From Dasyornis broadbenti (Eukaryota; Chordata; Aves; Passeriformes; Dasyornithidae), in contig VZRN01003396.1 in assembly GCA_013397935.1 (NCBI GenBank), positions 789,476-853,475 on the forward strand: a stretch of DNA of 64,000 nucleotides. Reading direction: 5' to 3'. A model generated the notes under the pieces. It saw only the letters and a program-made list of their open reading frames with translations. It ran no database searches and had not been told where the DNA came from. Shown here in pieces: positions 1-12,700 of this stretch. The translations under genes were made by a program, and so were the position numbers. Position 1 is the first letter of the stretch; each line of letters begins with the position of its first letter.

Positions 1-561
1 GTGTGAAAAGGTGCCCTAGAAGTTCCTGTAATCATCTTTACCAGTATGTCGTAGGTGTGCACCGTGATACTGTTTTCTATTGCAATCCTGGATTTCTGTT
101 TCTTGTCAAAAATCTGCCAGCAGCAAAGGCAAAAAAAATATAGTGGTTCTAAATTGTGGTCAAAGACCAAGTTAAGGATATCTGTAAGGCTTACAAGCTA
201 AAAATGATCTGTGACGTAGAACATAAAAAATGTGTATTCCTCTGTGCACCAGTCCTGTCTTCATACTCCGGTTGTAACTGGCTCTCTATTCCGCACCCTC
301 GCCCACTTATTCTTCAATAGATGTCCCTGCTTCTAGAGGTCAGGCTTTTTGTCACTAGAGAGTATGACCTTTTATTATCTACGAGTAAATATGCTATTTT
401 AGGATAATTTGTATCAGGCATATTTTCTAAACTTACTTGTATTGAGCTGTTCTTTACATACATCAGAATCTTGTTGATATCAAAACAAACGGGTATCTTT
501 GAAAGCTTGTACATATAGTAATCAAGGCAACTAACAGAGATTCTTCTCTTTCCCTTAACAG
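1..561 (+). other. TRAK1: 3' end of a TRAK1 intron (upstream exon off-window)
   Basis: No exon or repeat is recognised here. The segment ends with a pyrimidine tract and the acceptor TTAACAG at 555-561. The exon that supplies the long-isoform start codon must lie to the left, because the first codon of the next exon is split (one base is needed from upstream). Confidence 0.7.
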
Positions 562-756
562 ATGTGTGCAATAGTACCAATCTTCCTGAAGTTGAAATCA
601 TCAGTCTCCTGGAAGAGCAGCTGCCTCATTATAAGCTAAGAGCAGACACAATCTATGGTTATGACCACGACGACTGGCTTCACACACCTCTCATTTCTCC
701 TGATGCAAATATTGACTTAACAACTGAGCAAATAGAAGAGACCTTGAAATACTTCC
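562..756 (+). CDS. TRAK1: TRAK1 exon, long-isoform N-terminal HAP1_N segment
   Basis: This exon of 195 nt (65 codons) begins with the last two bases of an Asp codon and reads VCNSTNLPEVEIISLLEEQL, then the acidic YGYDHDDW stretch, and ends LKYF plus one base. Acceptor CAG ends at 561; donor GTAAGT starts at 757. Joined to 26536 it gives the expected FLLCAERVGQ. It carries the start of the HAP1_N homology and is used only by the long isoform; the two downstream first exons replace it. There is no in-frame start codon that would make it a first exon by itself. Confidence 0.96.
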
Positions 757-3700
757 GTAAGTCAAAAATTCAGAAATTGTACTGAGAAATAAATAAAATA
801 CTGCTATTTTTGTTACCTTCTTTGAAGTATCTGTACAATTCTTTGAAAACTGTGGAAAGCAAGAGAACTGTTTGTGATTTACTGCTTTGCTCTCCAAGAT
901 TATTATGGTAGATAGAAAGAAAAGGAACATTTAATCAAGAGCAGCCATTGCATTTGTGATTTATGCATGCACCTTTCCACATTATCAAATACTGGAGAAA
1001 CTGAAATACTTCTTTTGCTTGTGATCTCTCTCAAAGAGACTGAAATTTCTGTATCTATACAACTTAGAAAGCTTAGACCTCTTTCCATATCCGCTTTTTT
1101 TGAACATATTCTCTGACATATTGCACTGTTGTCTTGGGACACTATGTGCCAGCATCACAGCATGACATTAAATCATTTTGCTGCAGCTTAAGCTTCTAGA
1201 AGAGACTTGTGAAGAACCAAACTGATCATTTGGTTGAGATGGTTTGTCCCTTCATTCTTTTGATCATATTCATACTATCAGGCAAAAAAAAAATTTGTGC
1301 CTGGAGGGAATACAAGTAGAATTGTGACCTTTGTGCTTATTCATTCTTTTGTTTGAGCCTGTAGATACTTTAATCATGGTGAATGGATTAATATCTCTCT
1401 GGTTTCTTCTATTGTGAGTATTGACTTAGGTGTGCAATAAAGGAAGACTTCTGTGATTCATCTCAATGTCTATTATGCTAAAGCAATAGCAGTGGATTTA
1501 CATGGATTATAGTAGTAGGTAGGTTTAGGTAGACTTACTGAGGCACTGTAGAGCTTCAGAAGGGATGAGTTACAGGGCTCAGCATAAACCTCTGCAAAGA
1601 TGGCTTCATTGCCTTTTGAAGCACCTGAACAAATCACTTTATAAGAAGCACAGCTGGTAAAGAAAAGCACGGATATTATGAAGAACTGAATTTCTGATGT
1701 TCATACTTCAATAAAAGGGACATGAAGTATTTTAGTAAATACCTTACATACGCTCTCCACTTACCCCCAGTTGCACAAAACCAGTGGGAAGGGTGGGGAG
1801 ACAAGCTGAAGCTGATTTATGGAATTGAGTGTACTACCCCTGGTTTTGTATCAGCCCATTAGTGCTGTTATAATGGTGGCAGAAGCTGGCTTAAATAAAT
1901 ATTTTGAAATGTACGGTTTCCCAAGTCTGAAGTAACCTGATTAGTCCTGTCTCATGAATAAAATTGTCTGCGTGGGTGGACTGTTGCAATAACCATGGGA
2001 AAAACATTTTGCTAGTGGAACAAGGAACTCAAAAATCCCCATGGCAGCATCCTTTTTCTAGCAACTGAGATGGTACGGCTTACAATGTGTGACTGCGGGG
2101 ATGGATACAAAATACAACCTGTATCGAGGATGAATTGAGAGCAGCCCTGAGGAGAAGGACTTGAGGGTATTGGTTGACAGCTCAACCTGATCCAGCAATG
2201 TGCACTTGTAGCCAAGAAAGCCAAATATATCCTGGGCTGCATCAAAAGAAATATGGTCAGCAGGTCAAGGGAGGTCAAAGTCAAGGGAGGTGATTCTCCC
2301 CCCCCTACTGTCCTTGTGAGACCCCCACCTGGAGTATGTGTCCAGCTCTGGGGCCCCCAACATAAGAAGGACGTGGGCCTGTTGGAGCGAGTCCAGAGGG
2401 ACACAAAGATAATCAGAGGGCTGGAGCACCTCTGCTGTGAGGACAGGCCAAGAGAGTTGGAGTTGTTCAGCTGGAGAAGAGAAGGTTTTGGGGAGACTTC
2501 AGAGCACCTTTGAGTACCTAAAGAGGGGATACAGGAAAGCAAGAGAGGGACTTTTAAGCAGGACCCGTAGTGATAGGACAAGGGATTATGGCTTTAAACT
2601 GATAGAGGGTCAGTTTAGATTAGTTATATGGAAGAAGTTCTTTACTGTGAGAGTTGTGAGGCACTGGAACAGATTGTGCAAAGAAGCTGTGGATGTTCCA
2701 TCCCTAGAAATGATCAAGGTGAGGTTGAATGAGACTTTGAGCAACCTGGTCTAGTGGAAGGTTCCCTGCCTGTGGCAGGGTGTTTGGAACTAGGTGACTT
2801 TTAATGGTGCCTTCCAACCCAAACCCTATTATTCTATTATTCTCTGAAAATGAAACAGCGAACAACAGAGAAATTGGGATAGCATAGCTGCCTGAAACTG
2901 TGAATACTTAAAAATTTATTTAGCTTTTAGCTTGCAATCATAATGACTGCAGCTTTATCATATTGCTGTGGTTGTAGATTTTTTTCCAGTCAACTGGCTT
3001 GAATGAAAAAAAATGAAGTGTAATTCCTGCCACAGCATATATTTTCTGCTTTTAATGGGAAATAACTGCTTTAAAAAGAGGAAGCAAGCAAGGAATTTGT
3101 GTGAAGCCTTAGACTGATGCCCTGGAAACTGAGATCTCTGACTTTACCCTTGTTCAGTTATTGTGAACAAATCACAGACTCCATGTGTATGTGTGAGTGC
3201 AAGATCATAATAAATTTGCATGTTTCAAAATTATTGCATTGATTGCAAGCATTGGTTTATGGCAAAATTAATGACGAATGTAAAAATACTATTTTAAGTA
3301 AGTTGGCAGAAAGGTTCTGTGAATTGTGCCACCACCACTTTGGTGTTCCAGGGTGTGACTGATTGAATGATTTTCAGTGCTGCAGTTAAGCCACCCATCT
3401 TGTACCTGTTTAGTATGTTTCAAAAACCTTGATGAGGGTGTGAGCAAATACTGTAACTTGTCTCTTTGAAAATTTGATTTTTGAATACATATGAAAATTT
3501 CCTTGCAGTTGTTTGACTGCATGTTGAAATTGATGCTGATTTATGGTGGAAATGTGATAAGTTTCCCACTGTGTTGATCCATATAGGGTAAGAATCAGCA
3601 ATGACCCTTACGCATACTGCTGTAGCTTGTTAGAGCAGATTTTCCTGCCTTGCTGTGGCTTTTTATTTTTGAGATACTCAGTCCAATTCACAACCACAAA

Positions 3701-6700
3701 GGCTCAGAATCAGTCAGAATCTGCTGGGCCTCTTAACGCAAGAAGATGTAGGCTACTTAGCTCTCCTTTTAAATTAATTTTTGAAGATATTGGTAGAAAG
3801 ATTAATAGTCAAATATCCAAGCATTTTCATTTATTCACTGCTTGTTGTGGGGATTTAAGCTATAACACAGGATAGGTGATGTAGAGAGTTAGTTCTTAAA
3901 ATATAGTTGGCCATTGGGTAAGAAGGGAACTGGGAGGAACTGAACAGTATTAGGCCTACAACTGTTCTTTTACATTCTGGAACTCCAAAGCACATCTTAG
4001 TAGTTATTTCCTTCAGATGGGAGGCTGAGCCAGTTTCTGCCAAATGAGTAAAATAAAACTCATCCTAAAACATAATAAAATAAACTACATATCATCTGAC
4101 CAGTCTCATTAAACTGTTGAGGCAGAGTGTTTTTTAAGTAAGCCTAAATGAATGCATGATACAGCAAAATAACAATCCATCTCCCTGCCTGTGGATTCGG
4201 GGCAGTGAAGATCACTTTTAGCTGGTGGCTGTGGGGAGGTATGTGCGAGAGCCAGGCCTAGAGCTCAGCTCTCTGAGCACAGCTACCAGAGGCAGTGAGC
4301 GGGTACAGCAGTCTGGGTTTTTCCTTGGCAACTTAGGGGGACAGGGCCCATCTGAGAACTTTCTGAGAAACTGAGGGTGCCTGCTGCTGCATGTAAGGTA
4401 AAGGTAAGGTGAGCCGCAGGAATATGGGCCTCAGGAAGCCCTGGGGGCTTCTGAGAAGCTGTCAGCTGCCCTTGACCCAAGGGTGTCCTGAACCTTCTTT
4501 GGAGCTGCTACTCATTAGGGATGGTCAAGCACCTTTTTAGCTGGTGGTTGGGAGAATATCCTCTCTAACAGCCAGGTCTGGAGCACAGCTCCCAGGCACA
4601 GCCAATAGATGTAGTAGTTTCTGTGGAATGGTGCAAAGAAGGGATCCTCATCTGAGTTCAGAACAACCTAAGCCTTCAGATGTGGTGGCGATGTGCCACA
4701 GGGTGCATTCTCCCGGTTTTGGAGCACCTGTCCCTCACGGCAGAGACTTCAGCCCAGGCAGAGACTTTAGCCCAGACAGAGCTTCAGACTGGGAAGGCAG
4801 CCCTGTGAGAGTCAGGTTACTGGAAGTGTGTAGAGCTGCTCCCTATCCTGAGGTAGAGAGAAATGGCCTTCTTTTATGCAGGAGGTGTGCTGCTGTTAAA
4901 AGCTGTCGCCAGGTGGAGAAGTTGAGAAGTCAGCAGGCTGTGCAGCATCAGGGAGGGTGAGACATAGACAGGCTTTAGGAGTGGCTGAGACACTAAAGGA
5001 TTGTGCTCCCATTCAGAGGGACCTTGACAGGCTGGAGACATGAGTCGAGAGCAGCCTGGTGCTGTTCAGCAGTGGGAAGTGCAAAGTCCTGCAGCTGGGG
5101 AGGAACAACCCCATGCACCAGTAGATGTTGGGATCCAGCTGTAGAAATGCAGCCTTGCAGGAAAGGACCTGGGACATCCTGGTGGATGCAAAAGAACATG
5201 AGCCAGCAATGTGCCCCTGCTAAAAAGCACACTAATGGCATCCTGAGCTATATTAGGAGGAGTGTTGCCAGCCATTCGAGGGAGTTTTACTAGAAATCGG
5301 TGAGGCCAGGCCTGGAGTGCTTGGTCCCATTCTGGGCTCCCTTATTCTATATTCCTTCAGTGCAGTGCATTCCTTTCCTCTGCCAGGAAGCTGCAATCAT
5401 GTCTGTCAGTGTTTTTTTTCCCTTGTTAGAAAAATAGGTCATAACCATGCAGCTGTAATATTTTTGTCTAGCCAAATGAGCATGATATTAAGCTCAACTT
5501 CATTTTACAAATGTTTTTGCTGTCTCCAGGAAAAATATAACAAAAAAACCCCCAAAACCAAGGAGATTGTAATGTTCCTTATTTCCAGGTGGTGAACAGT
5601 TTGCAAAATTTGACTCTTTAAAGCTTTATACTTGATTTTCTTAGTTCTGTATAAGGGTGTATTCTCTTAAATGTCTGTCTCTTGCTATTATGGTCTTATG
5701 TATGGTGTTTAAGTGTGCCCAGTGATACCTTAATTAAACTACACAGCTGGTTTTGCAGGAAGGTTGCCAAAGATGACATCAATTTTGATTTTATACAAAT
5801 ACTCTCCAGTAGTTATTGGGGAAAGGGAGAAATAATCCTGTCATGTGGAAAATAGCTTTTTGTCATTAAGTACTTTTAATTTCATCTGACTGCCCCGTCT
5901 CATGTTAAATTGTTTTGTTTCAGTGAGAGAACAGTTAGACCCTTTCCTGCATTAGAAGGGTCTTTTCCTTGTACCAGGCAAGGTCAGTGTGCCCTTAGGG
6001 TGTTCAGAAGCCATGAGCTCTGTCCCATATGGAGGAAACACTTGTACTATTTTGAACCCCTGGATAATCATCCCAGTTTGATGCAGGAGAGTCAATCAAA
6101 TCTGAAGCACCCATTTTTCTAAATACCAGTTCTGAAAGCTGCTGGTAATAATGCCTTCAGTGCTCTAGATTTTACTCTGGGTTCTACTATTTCCAGGTTA
6201 AGCAGGACTTCTTGCTGAGCAAAATACTACACTGGAGAAAATCACTGTCCTAAGTTGCAGAGTTATTTGCTCTTACTAAATACGTAGTCACAGGATGACT
6301 TCTGTTCAGGATTCTTTTAGAAGGTGAAAACACAGTAACTTTTCACTTCAGTAAATTATTCCAGTGTAGAAATAAGTGCAACTGCCCATCCTTGAAAATC
6401 TGTTGGGCTTTTAAATGTGCCTGCTTTGTCAGTGTGCAAAGTATGTATTGTTGCAATGCCTGACTGTGATCAATATGCATTGTATAGTGGTGGCCTGTAC
6501 AGCTACTGTTCTGATAAAAAGGACTCCAGACGATGTAATGGGATGGGCAACTCTATCCTGAGTGGTGGTGACTGTACTGGTGGCTGTAGAAAATGATGAT
6601 GTGATATGGTGTTTAATTATCTGAAGCATCCTGAGGCTGTAGCCAAGGGAAGAAATGTGACCCAGAGGTAATCAAATGGGAGGTAATCCATTGCAGCTGC

Positions 6701-9700
6701 CATGGAAATACTCCATCCAACTCCAGTGTTCAGTTTCAAAGCATCCTCACAGAACTGTAAAAGGTTTGGAGAAAAAAGCTGAGAATGACTAAGCATGAAA
6801 ACACAGGATTTATAGTGACATACTATATAATGACATCCTTTTAAGACTTTATTTGCCAGCAGAGATGACTTGCTGCCGCTTCGCACCCTAGCAGAACAGT
6901 TCACTACAGTTCTGAGTATGCTGCTATGGGGTAGATGAAAGTACCTTTGTCAAAAATTCTCTTCAAACTAAAGGAAAGGGTTTGTGTGGTTTTTATAACC
7001 TGGGTAATTTAGTCAGCTCAGTTTAATGTTGACCTATGGCATGGATTTATTTCAGCAAAAAGGAAGGAGAGGGCTCTTGAGCTTTTCAAGCCATCTTTTC
7101 TGCCTAATGAAACCCCTTTGTAATTACAAACTTAATGAATGCTTAGCCTAGCTGTTCACAGTTGACTGCCAGAATTCTTTATCAATCTGTATGTTTTGCC
7201 CTGTAGGGAACAGATAAAAGGGAGGGGTTTGTCTAGTTAGAAGAAAACATTAAAAAATATAACAAAATTTAGCAGTTGAAAGAGAATGCTGAACAAATGT
7301 GAATAACTGTATTTAGGTTTGGAATAAGAAAATGCAGCTTCTTATAATTGCAGACCTATTACCCTAAATCTTTTTTTAACCCCATTTTATATGAACTTTT
7401 AGGCAAGTAACACAAAAATGCCCCAACCAAATGTAGCATTGCAAGATGGAGATTTGAATACAAAGAAGTTCAGTTTGTAGAATCAGTCCACCAGAAAAAT
7501 GTTCTGTTTTGATAAGTTTACTATAAGATTAATCTTATGCACCATTGTAGGAAGGAAAAGTAGGGCTGCAGAGGTTGAAAGTAGGTTCTACAAGTGTGCA
7601 GCTGCTTTGTCAGCTTGGTCACAAATTCCCATTCAACTTGACAATCCTTCCAGTTTTGTAGAGCTACAATTCCTCATATAATTGAAGGGATGCTTGGGAG
7701 TAGATACCTAGATATATAGTATTCTGTCTGCCCAGGGTTTCTGTGGGCATGCTGAGAAGATAATACACTTATTCCATATTTCCAAGTCTCTTGAGGAGTT
7801 CTAAAATTATTTGGCCACGCAAGGGATTTTCTCCACAGAAATGTAATGCCTTTCTGGATTGCACCAGTATGCTTCCAATCCGATCTGTAAAAAAATGTCA
7901 ATAAAACAAACAAACAAAAAAGCCCTCAGCCCCTACCTTGAACAATTTTTATCGTGTTTCATTGAAAGGGAGTATGTGCTATGGGAAAGATAGTGAGAAG
8001 AAAATTCTAGCATGTTGAAAATTTCCTTTGTTTAAAATGTCAGCAAATAAAAAAAGGAGATTGTCCCTGCAGCAATTTAAGCTGGTAGTCAGTGTTAATT
8101 CTTTCTATTTTAAATGCTTATTTAATAGCATTACCAGACTGAAATTACCTTTTGGACAAAAATAATACAAGTGGAACAAATAGCTTGTCTGCAGAGCAAT
8201 TGAGTTGATGTTGCCATAGGAACCTTTATTTTTCTCTGTCGGTATTTTAACAGTGTAGCCTTTATTGCATTTAATAGCTTGTATAGTTTTTTCCTTGTGA
8301 GTATGCATAACTGAAACTCTGCAAGACTCAAAGCTACTGCACTGATAATTTCTTATACCAGTAAAGCTGAAATACTAATGTGGTCAAGAAACTGATGCAT
8401 TTTCCTTTGCATTGACTATTCCTTACCTATTTCTGTTATAGTAAAGCAAAGTGGTACCAGTCAGGGAGTAGAGTAAGTGATGACAACCTAGAAGAGATAT
8501 GAATGAGGATGAACTTAATAGATATCTGCAAAATCATGACTGATTGAAAAGGACAGATGAACTGAGTGTTCAGATTTCCAGAGCTGGAAGCATTGAATTA
8601 AATTGTGAGTTGAAAAGCAAAAGGTGGGGGTTTGTATATCATGAGTAGTAGATATGTGGAATTCCTTGCAAGAGGATGTTGGAAATGCTAAAAACGTACG
8701 TGGGCTCAGGAATAGAGAGGGTAAGTCATTCAAGAATTGCTAAAAGTGGCAGTAGCTGTATCTGTCTCAGGCTGTCTGTGAAGATAAAAAAATGGGAGGT
8801 TGGGAGGGCAGTTGTGGGAAATTTTGGGTGGTTCTCTGTTACCTGCTTGTTACTTGCTCATGGCTATTGTGGATGGAGTCTTTTGCTAGACAGATGCCAT
8901 ATACTTCCTTGGTCAGACTCAATATGTCTCCTACCTTGTGTTATTGACATAGGTCATCATACAGGTAGGTAATCTAGCTCAGTGCTTCTACTAGTGTTTG
9001 CAAAGAAATAGGATTTCCTAAAAAAGGGGGAGAAATGGTATGTGCTGGTTATGAACAAAATGGATGTCAATCCCCTTGGTATCTGTACCTGCACATATTC
9101 AAAAATGCTTTTTGAATAGCTGTGTTTGATGATTTAATGCCATCTCTTCCTCAGACAGGTTCTCTTTTAATAGCTTAAAGACACTTTTATTTGGGGCTGC
9201 AAAAGTATTTTCATCCATATCAAAAATGCTGAACACAAACATTAAGTTATTCTGAGTGATGACCTTCAGCATTTTTATGAATAGAGTAGTGAAAATTTGG
9301 CCTAACCTCTTGTTTTCAGCTATGAAACTCAGATGCTTGGGTAAAAGAAAGGGGGCAGTGGTTCATGGAGAGGGCAAAAAGTAGAAACACATTAGCTTTT
9401 TTTTTTTTTGCAAGGAGAAATGTATTGCTCTCTTGATTTTGCTGATTTTTTTTTTTTTTGGTTGGCATTTCTCAACAGCAGGATGCAGAAAGCATTCTAT
9501 TATATCAGGCCAGAATACTGTAACAAAGCAGTAACACAGTTTAATTTTCCATGGGGAGGGCAGGCTTTTATCAAAGTGTATAGAGGAGAGTAGTAATGGA
9601 CTAGATTTTCATTATTAATGTACTGCATGTCCCCAGTGAATTGCAACAGTGTGATGCTCTTGTTCTGTGAGCAGTAGCAACGAGTTGTGTCCTCTTTCTC

Positions 9701-12700
9701 AGCAAGGATTTTTGTTTCCAGTATGGAGGACTCCTTCTAATCTGTAAAGCCAGAAACAGCAAAATGCATTTTCTTCATCTCTGCATCGCTTTTGGAGCCA
9801 GCTCGTCTCCATGGCAACACATTAGCCTGAAAGAGATGTGGAGACTGGGGAGGAAAGGAATGAGTTAGAACCAGCCGGGTGGTGGTGTGTGTCTCCAACG
9901 TCAGCGCATCAGCCTTTTGATAGGAGGATTTTGTTAACACCCATCCAAGGCTCCTGTGCAGAGCTTCTTTTTTAGAGGAGCCGCCAGGGCATCTGCTTCC
10001 TTTCTACATCTTTTTTCTATTTATTTTATTTTATTTTATTTTTTTTTTTTTTTCCAAAATACACCCTCCACACCCTCCTTTTATTTTAGTTGCGACCTCA
10101 GTGAAGATGTGCAGCACATTTTCAGCTTTCCGTCAGCTGCCTTCTGCTCTGGCATTTTGCAAAGGGAGGAAGGCATGGCTGCATTTCACTTGACCTTAGC
10201 AGCGAAGTGAAATCTCCTGTATGTCACTGAAGGATACTGACTATGCAGAAATTTATTGAAGCAGATTATTATGAACTGGACTGGTATTATGAAGAATGCA
10301 CGGATGGTAAATATTTCTTTCTAGTCTCTTGTTGCAGAATTTGGAGCTTGTAAGACCGGAGCATCATTATTCAATAGTTTTAAAAAGGAAATACCCAGAA
10401 AAGGGCAACACCCTGGTGAAGCAGAGATGCCTACACCTCTTTTACACCTCAGCATCTCTTGTGAGTGTGCTGCAAGAGACTCTGCTGTATAGCTTTCTCC
10501 TCTCCGAAGGGAGTGGCAGAGCAGCATATGCACTGTATGAGCAGTCTTTGGGCAGGGGAAGGGATATTTGAAAAGCTAACTGTATCTATAATAATTGAGC
10601 TGATTTAAATATACTGATAGTAAAATGGATTATTGGTTCGAGTTTTAAGTCTGTTTTTTTTCTGCATTACCAGTATCTTGTAATATGTAGATATTCGATG
10701 TGTTAAGAGGCAGTACATGTTTTCTCTCTGATTATTTGTCTGTGAAAGACATTTAAAAATATAGATTCTTAATAGTGAGCAGGTAAACTTTCAAAATTGG
10801 AAGTATTATGAACTCTGGCAAGCAGTGTCTTTTGTGCCTCTTGCAATTTTTATGTAATGTTTGCTAGGGTGATTATTTCTGCATCAGGGCACTGAATGTT
10901 TTCATCAGGCTTCTGATAGAAGGTACACAAGAAAGGGTAAGGAATTGCTAAAACTGTATTCTTTGCAGCATGGAAAAATCATGATCCCTTATTGATGGCA
11001 CTCTGAAGCAAAATGCAGCCTTTGGGAATGCAGTAGTTGTGTATGGATTTTATTCTGGTTGGAGAGTTTAGCTTAAACAAGGCAAGTCCAAGATCACAAT
11101 GAAGCAAAGCACAGAAAGCCGTAAGGAGTGTAGGCCCAGGGGATGATGTACATGTGTAATACACAAAGGTATTTCTATTGCAGTGCTTTGACAACAATAC
11201 CAAAATGGACATGAAGTGTAAAGATAAAGGCAGCAAAATCTGAATGGTGTTTTATGGTCTTTTGAGTGTCATGTGCCTCCATTTGTTTCTCAGTACTGGA
11301 TTTCAGAACCGAATGCAGTTTCAGAAGCTTGTTACACTTGAACTTCTCTTATATTTAATTGATTATTCCTGTGCAGGTGTTCAAAGAGAGAGGTGCATAT
11401 TTGAGAGATCTGACCACTTTAAGTTGGATTGAATCCGTTATGTAAGCTTTATCCTCTCGGTTTAACCCTAGTAAATACTGTAGCATCTGATTAATCTGCA
11501 TGATGTAACAGGCTGCGTTGGACTGCTTTTAGAAGCTTAAGAAACAGACCAGTTGTACAGTCAATAGAAGCTGTAGCTTTCCCCAGGTTAAGGCTCCCAC
11601 AGGTAGCTTCTTTTTTCTTTTTTTCCTTTTTTTTTTTTTTTTTTTATTTTTATTTTTTATTTTTTTGTTTTTGTTTTGCAATTGTTTGTTTTTATGATCC
11701 TTTATCTGTCTGGTCAAAGTGTGATTATGTGGAAGTGTGGTGTGCCTGAATGGCTGAGCTAAGAGCTCAGACTGCTCACCCATTTAGTCTGCACCCATTA
11801 GTGTGCTGCACTGGAGAAACTGTGGGAGTTCCACAGTAATGGAATAAGCAACAGGTGTTGGGCAAACATTTAAATACCTTGTGGGATGAGGGCCTTAGGT
11901 TCACACTAGTGGTTGGTATGATTCTGGGCTTACAGGTTTTCGTGTGAGGGCTGAGCCCCTGCCCAGAATACTTCTTCCAAGAGCTGAGATCTACAGAGAG
12001 TCAGCTGGAGTATGTGCTGGCTGTCTGCTTGAAGTATTTGAGGAGTTCTTCCCTAAGAGAAAGAAGGGTTTAATGTGTGATAGGGAAATATATCTCCAGC
12101 AGGTAAGGCATAATGCTTTTCATCATTTTTTAATTAATATTATTTTTTAATTAAAATCTGTAGTTTTTACATGATGAGGGGTAGTGCTGTCAGTCCTGTC
12201 TCAGCCTCTCAGGTGAACATCAGTCTCATAGGGTTCATAGAATTTTATAGGGTTTAGCTTTCTTTTGCTTCTCTGAGTCCAGGCATGTGAAAGGAGGATT
12301 TGAGAGATGCAGTGAAAGACACAGTCTTTGGCCTTAGATACTGTCATATTCATTTGGGTTTAAAATAGTGTTGGCATTTACCGTTCATGGAGAAAAGTAT
12401 TCTAATTGCGGTAGAAGACAAAGGCATCTTTATAGTAGAAAACAGAGCTTTTCCAAAAACTTGGAGCAGATGGCATATTAAAAGAGATGCCCATCTCTTG
12501 ATTGTTTTCTGATTTTTCTGCCATGTATTTGTGGGTACCAGAGTGATTTTCCTGAGATTCTTTTTACATTCTGTAGAATGAGATAGGCAGTTATAGCTCA
12601 GCTGACCTGTTTTGAATACCTATTTTAAGACAAATTGAAGCACAGTCAGAGAATTCTCTGCCATACATGGACTCTCCAGAGCTCAGATGTATGTCTGCAT

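Larger units (their letters stand above)
9760..10242 (+). promoter_or_regulatory. TRAK1: Putative promoter and 5' UTR of the MQKF-type first exon
   Basis: This segment lies directly before the alternative start codon at 10243 and is richer in CpG than the surrounding intron. It contains a full RFX X-box (9805-9818) and a CRE-like half-site ACGTCA (9898-9903). A (TTTTA)n/poly-T tract at 10018-10053 interrupts it. No TATA box is evident, and the transcription start is not determinable from sequence alone. The promoter role is inferred from position and motif content. Confidence 0.5.

Noticed and set aside
2012..2581. 189-codon open frame on the - strand
   Set aside because: It is the reverse of the CR1 ORF2 fragment, with no protein similarity of its own.
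4544..4960. 138-codon open frame on the + strand
   Set aside because: It lies in the repeat block; apart from a weak CRRCA/coiled pattern at its end it shows no family, so it is not called a gene.
6594..6640. ATGATGA ... CTGA words suggesting a C/D snoRNA
   Set aside because: The spacing is too short and there is no terminal stem, so it does not meet the C/D box layout.
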